Assembly (NCBI GenBank): GCA_010015675.1
Contig: ML977004.1
Span: 509,357 to 573,356 of the forward strand
Source of the DNA: Byssothecium circinans
Lineage: Eukaryota; Ascomycota; Dothideomycetes; Pleosporales; Massarinaceae
Reading direction: 5' to 3'
DNA: 64,000 nucleotides
The position numbers were made by a program, and so were the translations under genes. Positions 1-11,695 of this stretch are shown in pieces (within the stretch, counting starts at the first letter, position 1; each line of letters begins with the position of its first letter). The notes below the pieces were generated by a model, which saw only the letters and a list, made by a program, of their open reading frames with translations, was not told where the DNA came from and searched no databases.

Positions 1-1820
1 CTTGTACGGTCCGTACGGAGCGGGCGTCTTGTTGTACACATCGAGCACAAACTCCACACCTTCTTTCAACGCAGCCAAATCATGGTCATGACCTTCAGCG
101 AAGTAGTTGAAGTCGATGATTGGCGTGTCTTGCGGATCCGCGGATCGTAGTTTCACTGTGCCCGCGCGGTTTTGGTACTGCATCTTCACGACAGACCAGA
201 AGGAAGAATTTGCCGGCCATTGCGCGGAGGAGAACCCGGGAAAGTATCCGTCGAAGACAGCGCCAGCTGCACCGAACATGTATACGTCTGCATCGGCATT
301 CTCACTGACGTTGGTGCGGTAAATGAAGGATGCGGGCGCGCCACCCATGCCATATGCGCCGGTACCGTGTTCTTTCCACTCTCGCAGACAGGGATCACCG
401 GGTGCAAGGAACGTGCAGTTTTGAAAGGGAGAGCCGTAGGGTGTAGCGGCTTCGACGTGGATGCCTGCTTCGTAGTTATCTTGGAGATTGGTTCCTACGG
501 CGGGAAGATCGTGGACGACAGTGATGTTGAAACTCTCGAGCTCAGCGCGCGGACCAACACCGCTTAGTTTTAGGATCTGGGGGGTGTTGAATGCACCGCC
601 TGCGACGATGACTTCGCGTGTAGCTGTCACTTCGAGCGGGTTTCCACGTTGTAGGCCGTTGTTTCGTCGATCGGCTCTGTAGAGTGCTTGGCCTTGGAGG
701 TAGGCTACGCCTGTGGCGCGAGGGCTGGGTCCGGAGGTATCGAAGAGAACCCTTGTGGCGAGTGAACTGGTGCTGATGGTTAAGGGGTAGCGTGGGGTAC
801 CGTCTGCATTGATAGTGTTGACTGTGTCGCGGAGGTAGGAGTAGGCACCGCTGCGGCGTCGCTTTTCGTCATAGTGCAGAGGCATCTGGAAGAGGCTATC
901 TTGCTCGTAACGGTCGCGGTCAAGGCGGTTTGAATCAACCTGCAGTAGCTCATAGACAGCTTCAGTGCTGTTGGGGCAGGTGGAACCGCTGGCACAAAAG
1001 AGACGACGGAGGTGGTCTACGAATCCGGGCTGCGCGTCGAGTAGCCCGATCTGGTTGCGATTGGACTTGTTGTGGTTAGAAAATCTCCAGAATAATTTCA
1101 TTTCCAGGAACACTCACTGCAATGTAGCCATCAAAGCCATGTCCTGCAGCCTCTGAACCGTTACGCTTGACGTACTTATTGGCTTCAATCTTCTCAAAGT
1201 AACCTCGCATCGTATCAGCGGTCCAACTTGCGTCTCCATTTAAGTTTGCGATGGAATTCCAGTCATTGTCCGGCGGCATGGCGAAGTTCATGGCATTGTG
1301 TTGACCACAGCCGCCCAGCGTGCCTACACGAGGGTACAATATACCCAGAGGCTCGGCCCCTTGAGGTGGATTCGTGCCGACATAGTAGTCGCCGTTGGAA
1401 AGACGCCATGTGTACTTGCTGTCGCGATACGCTTGCTTAGTGTCTTCGTAGTGATTAACGAAGAACTCCCAAGACATAGTTGGATCTTCTGCGGATTGGT
1501 CGGCACTTCGTCACTGTCAATAGATGCTTGGAGCACTGCGAACTGGATTGAAGTAAGGGGTTTTCGTACAAGACAGGAACCTGCTGCAGCAAAGATTCAC
1601 CATGGTCTTCGCCCGCTTCGATCAAGAAGACCGAGTGGCCTGCTCGAGCTAAATTTGCTCTGTCAGAAGTCAGTGACGGCATTCTTTCATGATGTTGGAC
1701 GTGCTGAACGTACGCAAGTGGGCCGCCTCCTGGACCAGATCCAATTACGACGTACTCATACTCTGCATTTTGCGCCCTTGTGCTCAAGAAGAGAAGCGCG
1801 AGAGGAAGAACAATAAACAT
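1..1820 (-). CDS. GMC (AA3) FAD oxidoreductase, secreted, 3' end outside window
   Basis: The ATG at 1820 opens a signal peptide (hydrophobic MFIVLPLALLFLS) followed by the Rossmann FAD-binding motif VIGSGPGGGPLA. An intron near 1660-1715 joins this to NLARAGHSVFLIEAG. Further exons carry TLGGCGQHNAMNF (GMC signature 1 region) and, near 600, GGAFNTPQILKLSGVGP (GMC signature 2). Introns also fall near 1490-1545 and 1050-1122. The frame stays open to base 1, so the C-terminal His/Asn catalytic pair lies beyond the window. The family comprises aryl-alcohol oxidases, glucose dehydrogenases and choline-type enzymes that oxidise alcohols and sugars, often producing H2O2 outside the cell. Substrate cannot be told from sequence. 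It lies 3.3 kb from an AA9 LPMO that could use such electrons or peroxide. Family assignment is firm; splice sites near 1500 are less certain. Confidence 0.9.
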
Positions 1821-2568
1821 GATGCTGAAAGAAGGTCTAGTGGATCAGTGTGAAAGCGAGGAGGCGTTTCTCTGCCGCTGTGGTATTCATTGGAATAGCA
1901 AAAACCCTTTATATAAACATCACACCTTCATGTCTGCATAGCCGCATTTTACAGCCAAGACTACGCGTGGAGTTCAAAGGATGACGTTGCCTGCCAGCGG
2001 ATATATCATCTCGTCTTACGTCCGGAAAACGTAACGTCCGGGCCGCAACGTTCATTGATGACTCTTTTGTGTTAAGGTCAGCTTATTAAAGCTATTTTTC
2101 AAGGTAGACCTCTTACTCTTTGAAGCAAATGACTAGGTCAAACATCGCAATGGAAATGTCTTATACTAAGACTCTGACCGCTTGGCAATTCCGCAATTCT
2201 ATAATCAAGAGTAAAAATCGTACCACACTACAACTAAACCTACCATCGTTCAGTTGCGCCTAGAGGGATGCGTCATGTGTAGACTTAAATCAGGCCATAA
2301 CCAAGCATCGAGGAGCAGTAGAGGGATGCGTGGTGAAAGTGACAACCAAGCGCACATCACTCGCATCCCACTAACAGGCTTCTGATTTCCAACTTCCCGA
2401 TCCAAGGCGACAGAAATTGAGGTAAAAAGTGATCCCTCACGGCGCCTGTCGCAAACATGCTACCATCGTTCTTTTAGATTATCTCTCAGCTTCCTACTAT
2501 GGTCATACAAAAACGCGACTGCTGCGATCACAAGCGTTGCTGAGTCTGAACCGTCTGCCACATGTATC
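1821..2568. other. Intergenic, GMC promoter to AIM9-like gene 3' end
   Basis: About 750 bases with no supported gene. Two short direct repeats are visible: TAGAGGGATGCGT near 2259 and 2321, and CTACCATCGTTC near 2241 and 2459. Nothing else is recognised. Confidence 0.6.
1908..1918 (-). promoter_or_regulatory. TATA box of the GMC oxidoreductase gene
   Basis: Reading the minus strand there is GTTTATATAAA about 90 bases upstream of the ATG at 1820, the only strong TATA element in this 5' region. Promoter function is inferred from position. Confidence 0.5.
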
Positions 2569-4468
2569 CTAGGTTCCAAATGGCCACATCTTCTCCCAAG
2601 TCTTCCTATCCTGCTCACAGCGCGCAAATTCCTCGATGACCTGTTCCTTCATCTGCGCTGTAGCATCTAACGCCTCTTCATATTGGTCATGCCTGACAAG
2701 GCCCTTCTCGGGAAACAACTCGCCAATACCCTCTTGAATACCCTTCATCGCTTCCATACCAAGGACAGCACCTTGGAGTTGAGACTCGATCTCTTCCCGT
2801 TCCTCGTTAGTAAAGGACAGTGGATATGGGAAATCCTTCGCTCCCGGAAGCTCATGCCAAGTCGACTTTAAATCAGCGGCTAGGGCCAGATACGTCATCT
2901 CACCATCGATGAGAAGGTTGCGAGCTAGCGACAGAAGGTCGTAATTGGGCGATTGCTGAAATTGAAGTGCAGCGTACAGTCTGGGATTCTGCAGGTGAGT
3001 GAGGGTATTGTAGAGTACGCAAAGAGACTGGTTGTAGAACAGAGCTTGCGCTTCTTTTTTCGCGTCTGGACCCATTTCGTTGATGTTTTCTAGTAGCTTC
3101 GGTCGCTCTAGGCCATTTACAGGCGGTCCGTCGTAGTCGATGATGTATGGTTGGCGAGCGTGAAAGTAAAGAGGGGCTATCTCGGTAGATTGCCAATCGA
3201 CGAGAGACACAATCTTGGTCGGCTCTGAAGGGTCTACAAAAATGTTGGCGACGTGCAGGTCGCCGTGCCAGAGATGTGGTGAGGAAGTGGATGAATCGGC
3301 AGGCAGGATGAATTTGAGCAATTTGAGGTAGCAATCCAAGGCCTGGAGCTTCCTCTCTCTAGTGGGGATGTATGTTCCTGGGCCGCATAGAGTAACTGGT
3401 GATTTGGGGAGTTGCGCAAGGTATTTGACCGCGGCAATCTCTCTATGACCGATGGCAGCGTGATACTTCTCCAACGTATCCCCTTGTACACGGTTAGCTA
3501 ATTCCACATTTGAACTTGTGGAGCAAGCTCGTGTGTAGACATGCAAAGAAGGAAGACGAAGGAGGCTTGTCACATCCTCGTAATCTGAAGGGCGAAACTT
3601 ACAAGGTCCTCTGTCGAAGTCAACGATTGCTCTTCCGTCGTCGAAGTTTTCGCGTCCAGTAGATGGCCCAATCGCAAATCTTTCATCTTTGATCTCCACA
3701 CCACCTTCATTGACGTAGAGTGGCTCCTCCAAAGCTGTTCTGTCGAGGTCTTTGGCGTAGTAAAGCCCGCCGAATTTTTTGAACGAAACCGAAGTCCAAG
3801 TCTTTTGAAACCGGGCAATCGTTTTGACGACAGCTAGCCGGTCTTCGATTTTCATTTGGGGCCATATACGCTCCAGCTCGATTCCTGGGGCTTTCTCCAT
3901 AATGATATATTCTGCACCTACGGAGTTCTCGCGGGCTTTGGAGTTCCACGCTAGTACTTTCGGTATAGGCGTATCAAGTAATGTTCGTGCCTATTCAGAA
4001 TGAGTCCACGATACCAAGTCATCGAACTGAACAAAACAGACATACAAATTCCATTGTCGCAGCTTCGCTCGCAGTGGTGAAATGAGGCATACCAGCATTA
4101 GGGTTGGGAACTTTAGCCACTACTTGAGAGCCATTGTCCATAGTAAGCAGCATGCTCTTGTTGTACATGCCATCAGGATATTTCTCGATGCTAATGCATG
4201 TATGTGCCTCGATTGCTTCAGCAGCGCGACGCCCCAGCTCTTCCACATTGAAGCGGACGTGCCGTTGCAACATTTCGTGACGCTCATTACAAACGAATCG
4301 ACCTCGAGTAAAGTTGAAGAGATCATTGTTGTATTTCAGGCCTGGATTAGTCAGCATCGGATGAAAGTTCGCAGTCGGCATTTGCTCGCTCTTGCTTGCT
4401 TGTGGAGATTTACTCCTGCTGCACACGTTCTGACGGTTGGCTTTGGCCAACACAGAACGCACTTGCAT
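2569..4468 (-). CDS. AIM9-like aminoglycoside-phosphotransferase-fold kinase
   Basis: Three exons (4468-4046, 3990-3603, 3482-2569) give about 574 residues. The start is the ATG at 4468 (MQVRSVLAK); the same frame extends upstream only through non-ATG codons. The Arg/Lys/Ser-rich N terminus would suit mitochondrial import. The kinase fold shows a nucleotide-binding stretch near residue 120 (MDNGSQVVAKVPNP), the Brenner catalytic loop HGDLHVANIFVD and the metal-binding segment LVDWQS. Skipping the intron 3483-3602 restores DFDRGPWDTLEKY, which is typical of this family. Fungal homologues are called AIM9/FMP29 or phosphotransferase-family proteins; their substrate is unknown and they are not antibiotic-resistance enzymes. 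The ORF read straight through 3483-3602 is an artefact of a retained in-frame intron. Confidence 0.85.
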
Positions 4469-5114
4469 TCTTAATAAGTTCAAACAATCCTAATGAATGT
4501 TACAAGTAGAGGCATGATGAGCTGCTAGGATCACCAGTAAAAATATGATGAACTGTAATGGCGAGAGAGTGAAACAGACGAGGTCACGGGTCATGGGTCA
4601 GTTTCAGTGCCAAGATTCGCTAACTACTTTTAGGTGGCGTGCTCCCAACCCTCTCACCCGCGCGAAGATGAATAAACTTCTATCCTTGATGCAGAGCGCA
4701 ACGGGCCGCATCACTTTTGTATAAGTCCTACAGAGTATCTTTGATCCTAATTCTTGAGGTTTTCGCTACCACGGAGCTCCGTCCCATGGCTGTGCCACGC
4801 AACCCCGGCACGTCGTGACAGAAGTGCCGCAATATGAACGGCGGATTGGCAATTTTCCACCGCCATCGTATCACATATAGCTCAATCTCTTTAGGCGGAC
4901 GTCAGACTTTTGAGATTCAACTCAATATATTTTACCCCGATGCGATACGGACGCTGTCACCCCGGATAGTCACGCATCCAAGATGAGCATCTCTCGATTC
5001 CACCCATTAGAGCCTCAGTATATTCCAGCTACCATGGGCACCCTATGTATTTGATCAAAGAGCCTGCCCTACTTGGAAAAATCTCAGTGATACCAGAAAG
5101 AATCGATCATCAGT
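4469..5114. other. Intergenic, divergent promoter between kinase and LPMO
   Basis: About 650 bases between two divergent starts. No coding potential or conserved element was recognised. Confidence 0.6.
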
Positions 5115-6026
5115 ATGAAGAGTGGTTTCATTGCAGTTACTGCTTTCACGGCCACGGCCCTAGGCCATGGTTTCGTTACCAACTTCACCACGGACGGCAA
5201 GAACAATCAGGGCTTCTTGTGTACGCTTTTCTCCTATTATTCCTAGGCTTCATCGAACGCTAATCTCGATAGTGGACTACTACTACCAAAAAGTCAACAC
5301 GGGCTCCTTCCCTAACATCGCCGCCTGGTACTCCATTCCACTTCATCCTCATCTCCCCATACTAATCGTATTTTTAGGTACGCTGAAAACCTCGATTCCG
5401 GTTTCGTCGAGCCCAACGCCTACGGAACCGACGCCATAAACTGTCACAAGAGCTCATCCCCAGGTGCGATCACCACGACCGTCAAAGCCGGCGGCTCATT
5501 GCAATTCTACTGGGGACCAAACGCGTGGCCACATCCGCACGGACCAATCCTCACATATGTTGCTGCATGCAACGGCGACTGCTCCAAGGTCAGCAAGTCG
5601 AGCCTGCAGTGGGTTAAGTTCCAAGCAACGGGCATCAACACGAGCACCCAGGTATGGGCGAGTCAGACATTGATCAACCAAGGCGGTAAATGGACCGTTA
5701 CCGTACCGGCGAGCTTGAAGCCTGGCAACTACGTGTTCAGGCATGAGATCATTGCGTAAGTCGCCTGCACTTGGAGGAAGGGTCTGGCTTTCGGTCTCGA
5801 CGTGTGCTGACAGTATCGTAGTCTTCACGGTGCGAATAGCGCGAATGGTGCACAAAACTACCCGCAATGCTTTAACATCGCTGTTACTGGATCGGGCACA
5901 AAGTCTCTTCCAGCTGGTACACCCGGCACTGCCTTGTACAAGGCAAATGACCCTGGAATCTTGTTCAACCCGTATACGACGATCACAAGCTATGCCATCC
6001 CTGGCCCGACCCCGTGGGCTGGTTAA
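5115..6026 (+). CDS. AA9 (GH61) lytic polysaccharide monooxygenase
   Basis: Four exons (5115-5220, 5273-5327, 5378-5755, 5822-6026) encode about 247 residues. The signal peptide ends FTATALG and cleavage leaves HGFVTNF, so His1 of the copper histidine brace is the mature N terminus. The second brace histidine is in [15 protein letters not shown], and the axial Tyr lies in [13 protein letters not shown] and NYPQC supply disulphides. The N terminus, central WGPNAW and HEIIALHGA segments match the AA9 core. There is no linker or CBM1, so this is a single-domain enzyme. AA9 enzymes cleave cellulose or hemicellulose oxidatively using copper with O2 or H2O2 and an external electron donor. Each intron has a clear donor, branch site and acceptor. 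Regioselectivity (C1/C4) cannot be judged. Confidence 0.95.
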
Positions 6027-8156
6027 GCATTGGGCGCACTGGTGATCACGATAAGAAGTAGAGGCGAATAGGTACTGTTGTATGTTTTGCTGCTACGCCT
6101 CGAACGAAGCGCTGCAAAGTTTAAGGAACGAATCACAGCGACTGGATGCGCCCTAGCCTATTATGCATACAATAGAATATTGTCTTCGTCGATGTTCTAC
6201 TTGAGTGGTCCTAATTCAATGCTTGGTTGAGTGTGGAGACGGTCACTCTGCCTAAGTGTTTACTTGTAGTCCCTAACATGTCAAAACGCATTAATGTGAC
6301 AGCAGATTGCGGACGTGTTTCTGTTTCACACCTTACACCCAAACTTCTGCTTCTCTAGGCAGCTGTTCATACTAACCGAATACTTCGCGTCCGTGCTTTC
6401 GGGATCATAAGAGCAATCCTAATATTGCACAAAGCGAAGTCCTTAGCTTTCGGCGCTTGTGACACGGAGTTTGTGAATGACCTCGTACTGATCAAACCTT
6501 TGAATGGAGTACTGGAATACGCGATGCGACGGGTACCGTATAACTTTGCGTCTTTCATAGAGCACTACCTACATAGTTAAAGGCGGGAGTATTCAAGCCC
6601 ATCATGTTGCTAGTTCAAAGTTACACTACCTATTATCTACCAAATGGGCCACTGCTGTCCCCTGCTAGAAGTTTATGGGACACTCGAGATTATGTGGTGG
6701 TTTTCGTAACGATAAAGACATTTGTTAGTGATTGGGGACCTTAGCACATACCTAAGAAAGATAAGATAGCAGCAAAATTGCAGTATTTACAAATCCTGGT
6801 TGACGATATCGATTGCCACAAAATCTATGATCTAAAGTGATGACAGCACTACCTACAGTCTGGATTGTATATCTCATCGGCCTGCAAAGATGCATATGTC
6901 AATCTCATCCCGAATCCTTCACGACACAATACCGAGAATACCGACAGTCGCCTCTTCTCCGCTCACGGAGGAAAGCACTATACGAATCAAGTGCGGCATT
7001 GACAGGATTTAGTATGATAGCTTGCGATGAACAGAATATGTGGCTTCATGGAGAAAATGTCGCAGCGCCCTGACTTGTATTCGCCCAAAGATTCATATCG
7101 AATTGTGCCTTCAGCCATTTTTCGCATTGTATCAGCCACACATTGTTTTCTTTTCACGCGGCACCCTTCCCGCTTGCCCGTGGACGGTGGGACCGTGCAT
7201 GCTTGCCAAACTGAATCGTGGTGCTACGAAGAGACTTTGCCAACCAGGAGACCAGCATGAGCCCAGCAGAGCTGGCGTCAGAAAATGCCTTTTGTCATCT
7301 TCTTTGTCTCAACCCAAGAGCTTACTCACACGGAACAACTCTCGAGGGGCGCAGTATCTCAATCAGTGAGAATAGGATATTGGAGTCTTCTGCCGCCGCG
7401 TCTGGACTTTGGGAAGCGATAAGGGCGGGAGTCTGAGGGTGGCATTATTAGCGGAAGGGGAACAGGGCATTAATGCAGACAATTTGTTAGGGTGCTCGGG
7501 TGCATTTAGCGGGGGTACGTGAGTGGAGAAGACGGAGCCACGAGGCGCTTGCTGGGTCCGGACACGAATCTTCTGGTTGACGTGGTTGGACGAATGGATG
7601 CACTGCTTTAGACGTCTTCTTGAAATGGGGTGATAGCTCAGGTAGAAAACAACTCGCATTAGGAAGCGGCGAGAGGTGTTCAACTCGTGAACGATTAAAT
7701 AAAACGTGCACTGTCCTTCGCGGTGTCCGAGAACATGGCGGTACCAGAGAACAAGGCGCTCCAGATACTCCCATGGTCTTCATATTCAGAACCCTTCCCC
7801 TGAAATCCATCAATTCGCTCTTGTTGGTTTGCAAGCCAGAAGGTAGAAGTGTCGGCGGGAACATATTAACACTCCTAATACGTCACCCGCGATCCGCCAC
7901 CACCTTACGCCCCCCACCATTCCTACCATTGCACGTGTTTCGCCTTTCCATCCCCAAGTTCGAGGTGATGGTTCGAACGGAATTGGCTTGGTATGCCGCT
8001 AGTCCCCAGAGTAGATTATGCACTCCGCCTGCTACCGTATCCGCCATGAATCTCTCCAGGTTGGCTTTGGATGGAGGCGTGTGTGATTACGCTTCGCATC
8101 TGAAACCTATCTCTTGATCATTTGTGTCCACGCCTGATGATCCTTGACTCGACTCC
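6027..8156. other. Gene-poor stretch, one exon-like ORF
   Basis: About 2.1 kb with no identifiable gene. A plus-strand reading frame at 6362-6579 follows a good acceptor (TTCTCTAG), is open for about 70 codons and reads as plausible protein (VNDLVLIKPLNGVLEYAMRR), but has no identifiable partner exon. Longer ORFs near 7040-7370 and 7620-8117 have low-complexity, non-family sequence and are not supported. Confidence 0.5.
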
Positions 8157-8302
8157 TGTTGAAATGAGGTTCTGAGTGAGTGGGAGAAAGCAATTGATTG
8201 AGTGATCGAGCAGAAATACATATGTACAGAGAAGACTATATAAGCAGAAGGTCACGTGATAGTCATGTGATAAATCACATGACCGGAACCCGTCTTCAAA
8301 CA
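8157..8302. mobile_element. Candidate solo LTR of a Copia-type retrotransposon
   Basis: The segment starts TGTTGAAATGAGG and ends CCGTCTTCAAACA, giving imperfect TG...CA termini. It contains a TATA-like CTATATAAGCAG at about 8235 and a palindromic cluster of GTCACGTGAT, GTCATGTGAT and ATCACATGAC words at 8252-8284. This composition resembles short Copia LTRs in filamentous ascomycetes. No target-site duplication is convincing and no internal domain follows, so it would be an old solo LTR or a fragment. Confidence 0.4.
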
Positions 8303-9093
8303 GTTCAAATCCTTCTAGTGCAGCAACTTCTGCACTTCGAGGGCCCCTCCATCTCGGGTATAACTTAGTGTGTTTATAGTTAAAATCTTAGCTTTATAGC
8401 TCTAGGATTAAAAGGCTTAGCAAAAGTCGCGCGCTTGATAGGGTCGTGCACAAGGCGCGAATACTAGAACCCTCCATCATGACGCACTACAACAACGCGA
8501 CTCCAAAATCCAACACGATTCAACACCACGGTATATCAAACCGCACCCGTCAAGGCAGGACACTAACGGCTTCCTAACTTACTGAATGTGCGCTCCTCGA
8601 ATCTGATCTTTTCAATTGGAGTTACAGCCTTGGTGACCTGCAGACTCGACAGTCCCGACCACCCCAACCACGAGGGAAAGTGCATACCCATTGTGATTTC
8701 CATCATCACTCAGAATCATGGCAATTACTATCCTGGGCTTGTGTGTGGGTTTCTCGAAAATTATAGTGCGCACCTAGAGGTTTGCAGCGCCAGGCTGGTT
8801 TTCTGCATGCCTCCGCTCCCGCTTTTGTGTCACCATACTTATTTCCGTTTGCGATGCTCAGAGGTCAAGTCTTCAACTCGGATTTTCGATAATTGACTCT
8901 ATTTTCAACTTTTCGTCATTCAACTCTGTTTTCAACGCTCGCTCAATTCTCCCGTACTGCTCATTGAAATAGCCTCACTCCTTCAGGCCTACAACACGAC
9001 AACCGAACAACGCGCAATTTTCCTAGCGACTTTGGAAAGCGCATCCAGGGTTTTTGGCACAGGTTGCAACCATATCCACACATCTTTGCGGCA
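8303..9093. other. Intergenic, GH76 promoter region
   Basis: AT-rich at 8360-8420, then unremarkable. No gene seen. A transcript leader for the GH76 gene probably lies in the last 150 bases. Confidence 0.5.
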
Positions 9094-10598
9094 ATGAAAC
9101 TTCCAAGTCTGCGAGGAGCGCTGACCGCGCTTGCCTTACTATCAGTCAATTTCTTCGCATCAACATATGCCATAGATCTCGACACCACGCAGCCCGATCA
9201 AGTCCGGGGCGCAGCAAGAAATGTCGCCGAAGTACTCGTGTCGATGTACGCGAATACCCAAACGGGTGTCATTCTGTCGGGGATCCCAGGGCTTTTGACA
9301 TATCCACCATATTACTGGTGGGAAGCCGGCGCTATGTTCGGACAGCTCATCGACTATTGGTACTATACGGGAGATACGCAATGGAATGACATGATACGAG
9401 ATGGAATTGTTCATCAAATTGGGGAGGGCAGGAACTTCGTAAGTGGTCAACTTTTGAATGCTAAGGATGATGGCTGACAGGGAGATTGTAGATGCCAGCG
9501 AATCAGTCAAAGGATGAAGGAAACGACGACCAATTATTCTGGGCTTTCACCGCAATGTCTGCGGCTGAATACAACTTTCCCAATCCGCCCGACAACGTTC
9601 CTGGTTGGCTCGCTCTCGCGCAATCCGTCTTCAACCAGCTTAGTGATCGCTGGGAGAATCGGGTGTGTGGTGGAGGACTACGTTGGCAGATCTATCAATG
9701 GCTCCCTGGTTGGGACTACAAGAACCTCGCCTCGAACGGTGGCTTCTTTCAGCTTGGTGCGAGGCTGGCGCTATACACCGGTAATGATACCTATGCGCAG
9801 AAGGCGATAGAGGTCTATGACTGGATGTCGAACACAGTCCCACTCATCACGAAGGATTACCACGTTTTTGATGGGTTGGATGCTCTGAAAAACTGCTCGG
9901 AGCCTGATCGATCGCAATGGACATACAACTACGGGATCATGATTGGGGGCGCTGCCTACGTAAGCTGCACTATTATTGTCTCCAATTGATACAACTCTAA
10001 CAGCATATAGATGTACAACTACACAAACGGAGCACAGATTTGGGCCGAACGTCTGCAAGGCTTCATCAATCGTATACCATATTTTATCCCCGAAGGATAC
10101 GGCTCCATTATGCTCGAGCCCTGCGAAATCCCTCAGAAATGCAATATCGATCAAGTATCGTTCAAAGCCTACCTCGCCCGCTGGCTCGCCGTTTCCGCAC
10201 AGCTCGCACCTTTCACTGCACCTCAAGTTATGCCGCATCTTCAAAAGGCCGGGAAGGCTGCGGCGCAGACGTGCGTTTCTTCCGATGGCGTACCCCTGCC
10301 ATATAAGTGCGGAAATCGCTGGTACTGGAAAGGCTATGATGGCAATGGTGGTGTTGGGCAGCAATTGGCAGCGTTGAGTGTCATTAGTTCGAATCTTATC
10401 ACGGTAGCTCAGCCTCCAAAGAATATCAACACAGGAGGCAACAGCAAGGGAGATCCAGGATTGGGCACAGGTGGATCGAAGCAACTTCCGACAACTCCTC
10501 GGCCTGACATCACTGCGGCAGATAAAGCCGGTGCGTCGATCCTTACGTTATTAGTGTTGGGTGCGATGTTCGGTGGGAGTTGGTGGTTGATACAATGA
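9094..10598 (+). CDS. GH76 mannan endo-1,6-alpha-mannosidase, Dfg5/Dcw1-like, GPI-anchored
   Basis: Three exons (9094-9438, 9492-9959, 10011-10598) encode about 466 residues. The chosen ATG gives MKLPSLRGALTALALLSVNFF, a clean signal peptide; an upstream frame extension from 9064 lacks an ATG. The paired catalytic aspartates are in SKDEGNDDQLFWAFTAMSA, and WWEAGAMFGQLIDYWYYTGD and GNRWYWKGYDG are hallmarks of fungal Dfg5/Dcw1 enzymes. The C terminus has a Ser/Thr/Pro/Gly spacer and a hydrophobic tail (ASILTLLVLGAMFGGSWWLI), as expected for GPI attachment. Family members act at the plasma membrane and wall, and are thought to trim and transfer GPI-mannoproteins onto wall glucan. Introns are phase 0 and about 51-53 bases. 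Very secure. Confidence 0.95.
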
Positions 10599-10705
10599 AA
10601 ACAGTAATACTAGGGTGAGTACTACGGGGTGTATATAACAATCTTCGTCGTTACAAAGTCGGCGAAATCGCTATTAATGGTTTGTATATCGGTAGAACAT
10701 ACGCA

Positions 10706-11695
10706 TTAATCATGCGCATCTTTCACTGCCTCTCCCTTCCCATCCTTATCCTTACCCCCTTCATCCTTTCCATGTTCACCACCCTCTGTCTTCTTATGCT
10801 CACCTCCCCCATACTTCTCATACTCACCACCCACCCCCGACCCATGATTGTCCCCCTCACCCACCCCCTCCCTCGGAACCCAACACTTCACACTAACAAT
10901 AACCCCCTCATCCCCCTTTCCCTTCTCCACCACCGTCCCATTCCCCGGGGCCGCACCACCCCGCCACCCACGCTCCCCCTCCCCCACATCCGCAATGCCC
11001 TTCCCAACCGCCAGCGCCTGCCTCTCCATCCTCTGTCCCACAACGCCATCCTCGTGCCTACAGTCCGCAAACGGATAAACAATGCAAAGAAACACGCCCT
11101 CTGGACGCGCGGACTTGGCCTTGAGGATTCCGGCTACGATGTTCTGGCACGCGTAGGAGGGCTGGGAGAACGTGAAGCACCGGCCGCTATAGGAGGGCTT
11201 GTCGCAGATTTGGATGCGGGTTGGGGCGTTGGAGGGCGGGGGGAGGAGAGGAGGGTAGGAGGGTGGGTATGTGGGAAATGGGGTTGTGGCGTTTGTTGTT
11301 GTATTGGTGTTGGCGTACTGGGGCGGTGTGTTAGTATCTCAGTAGTGGAAGGTCGATGGGATACGTACGGGGCCATGTGGTGGAGTTGACAGAAGCGGTG
11401 GAGACCCGGTACTAGTGGGCGCGTGAGTCAAGGACGCACTCTTCTCCGTCTTTGTTGACGAAGCCTTTGAAGATGAAGTGTGTGCCTTGAAGCTCGTGGT
11501 CGGTTTGGGTGCTGATTCGGGCGCTGGGGCTGCTGCAGCATTGGGATTAGCCCCTGGTATCGGATTGGGTACTGGTAGATTCGGTATGTTGAAACCGAAG
11601 CGTTTCGCAATATTCGGTGCTAGTGAGGGTGCGGATTTGATAGCCGTCGCCAGGACTGCTGAGGTAACGAGGAGTAAAAGGGTGTGGAAGCGCAT
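10706..11695 (-). CDS. Secreted cysteine-containing protein with hydrophilic Gly/Glu/Lys tail
   Basis: Two exons (11695-11369 and 11317-10706) join across an intron with GTACGT donor, TACTAAC branch site and CAG acceptor, giving about 312 residues. The first 18 residues are a signal peptide (FHTLLLLVTSAVLATA). Next comes a Pro/Ala/Ser/Thr-rich region, then a compact segment with five cysteines: IQICDKPSYSGRCF, PSYACQNI and FLCIVYPFADC. That order vaguely recalls a beta/gamma-crystallin-like fold (GRCF, aromatic spacing), but this is not proven. The last 80 residues are Gly/Glu/Lys/His-rich and probably disordered. No family is recognised. Secretion, cysteines and low complexity make it an effector-like or wall-associated candidate. 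The long plus-strand ORF opposite it is a shadow. Confidence 0.7.

Noticed and set aside
2569..4468. Reading the phosphotransferase gene as an antibiotic-resistance determinant
   Set aside because: The fold is shared by many fungal AIM9-like proteins; nothing indicates aminoglycoside specificity.
7620..8117. Plus-strand ORF of 165 codons in the gene-poor block
   Set aside because: Composition is Arg/Pro/Ser-rich with no domain-like pattern, an equally long ORF lies opposite, and no splice-linked partner is found.
9771..10484. Minus-strand ORF of 237 codons
   Set aside because: Shadow of the GH76 gene, whose family motifs and introns are unambiguous.
10682..11389. Plus-strand ORF of 235 codons
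   Set aside because: It is antisense to the second exon of the secreted-protein gene; its Pro/Leu/Thr bias mirrors the Gly/Glu/Lys-rich minus-strand coding sequence.
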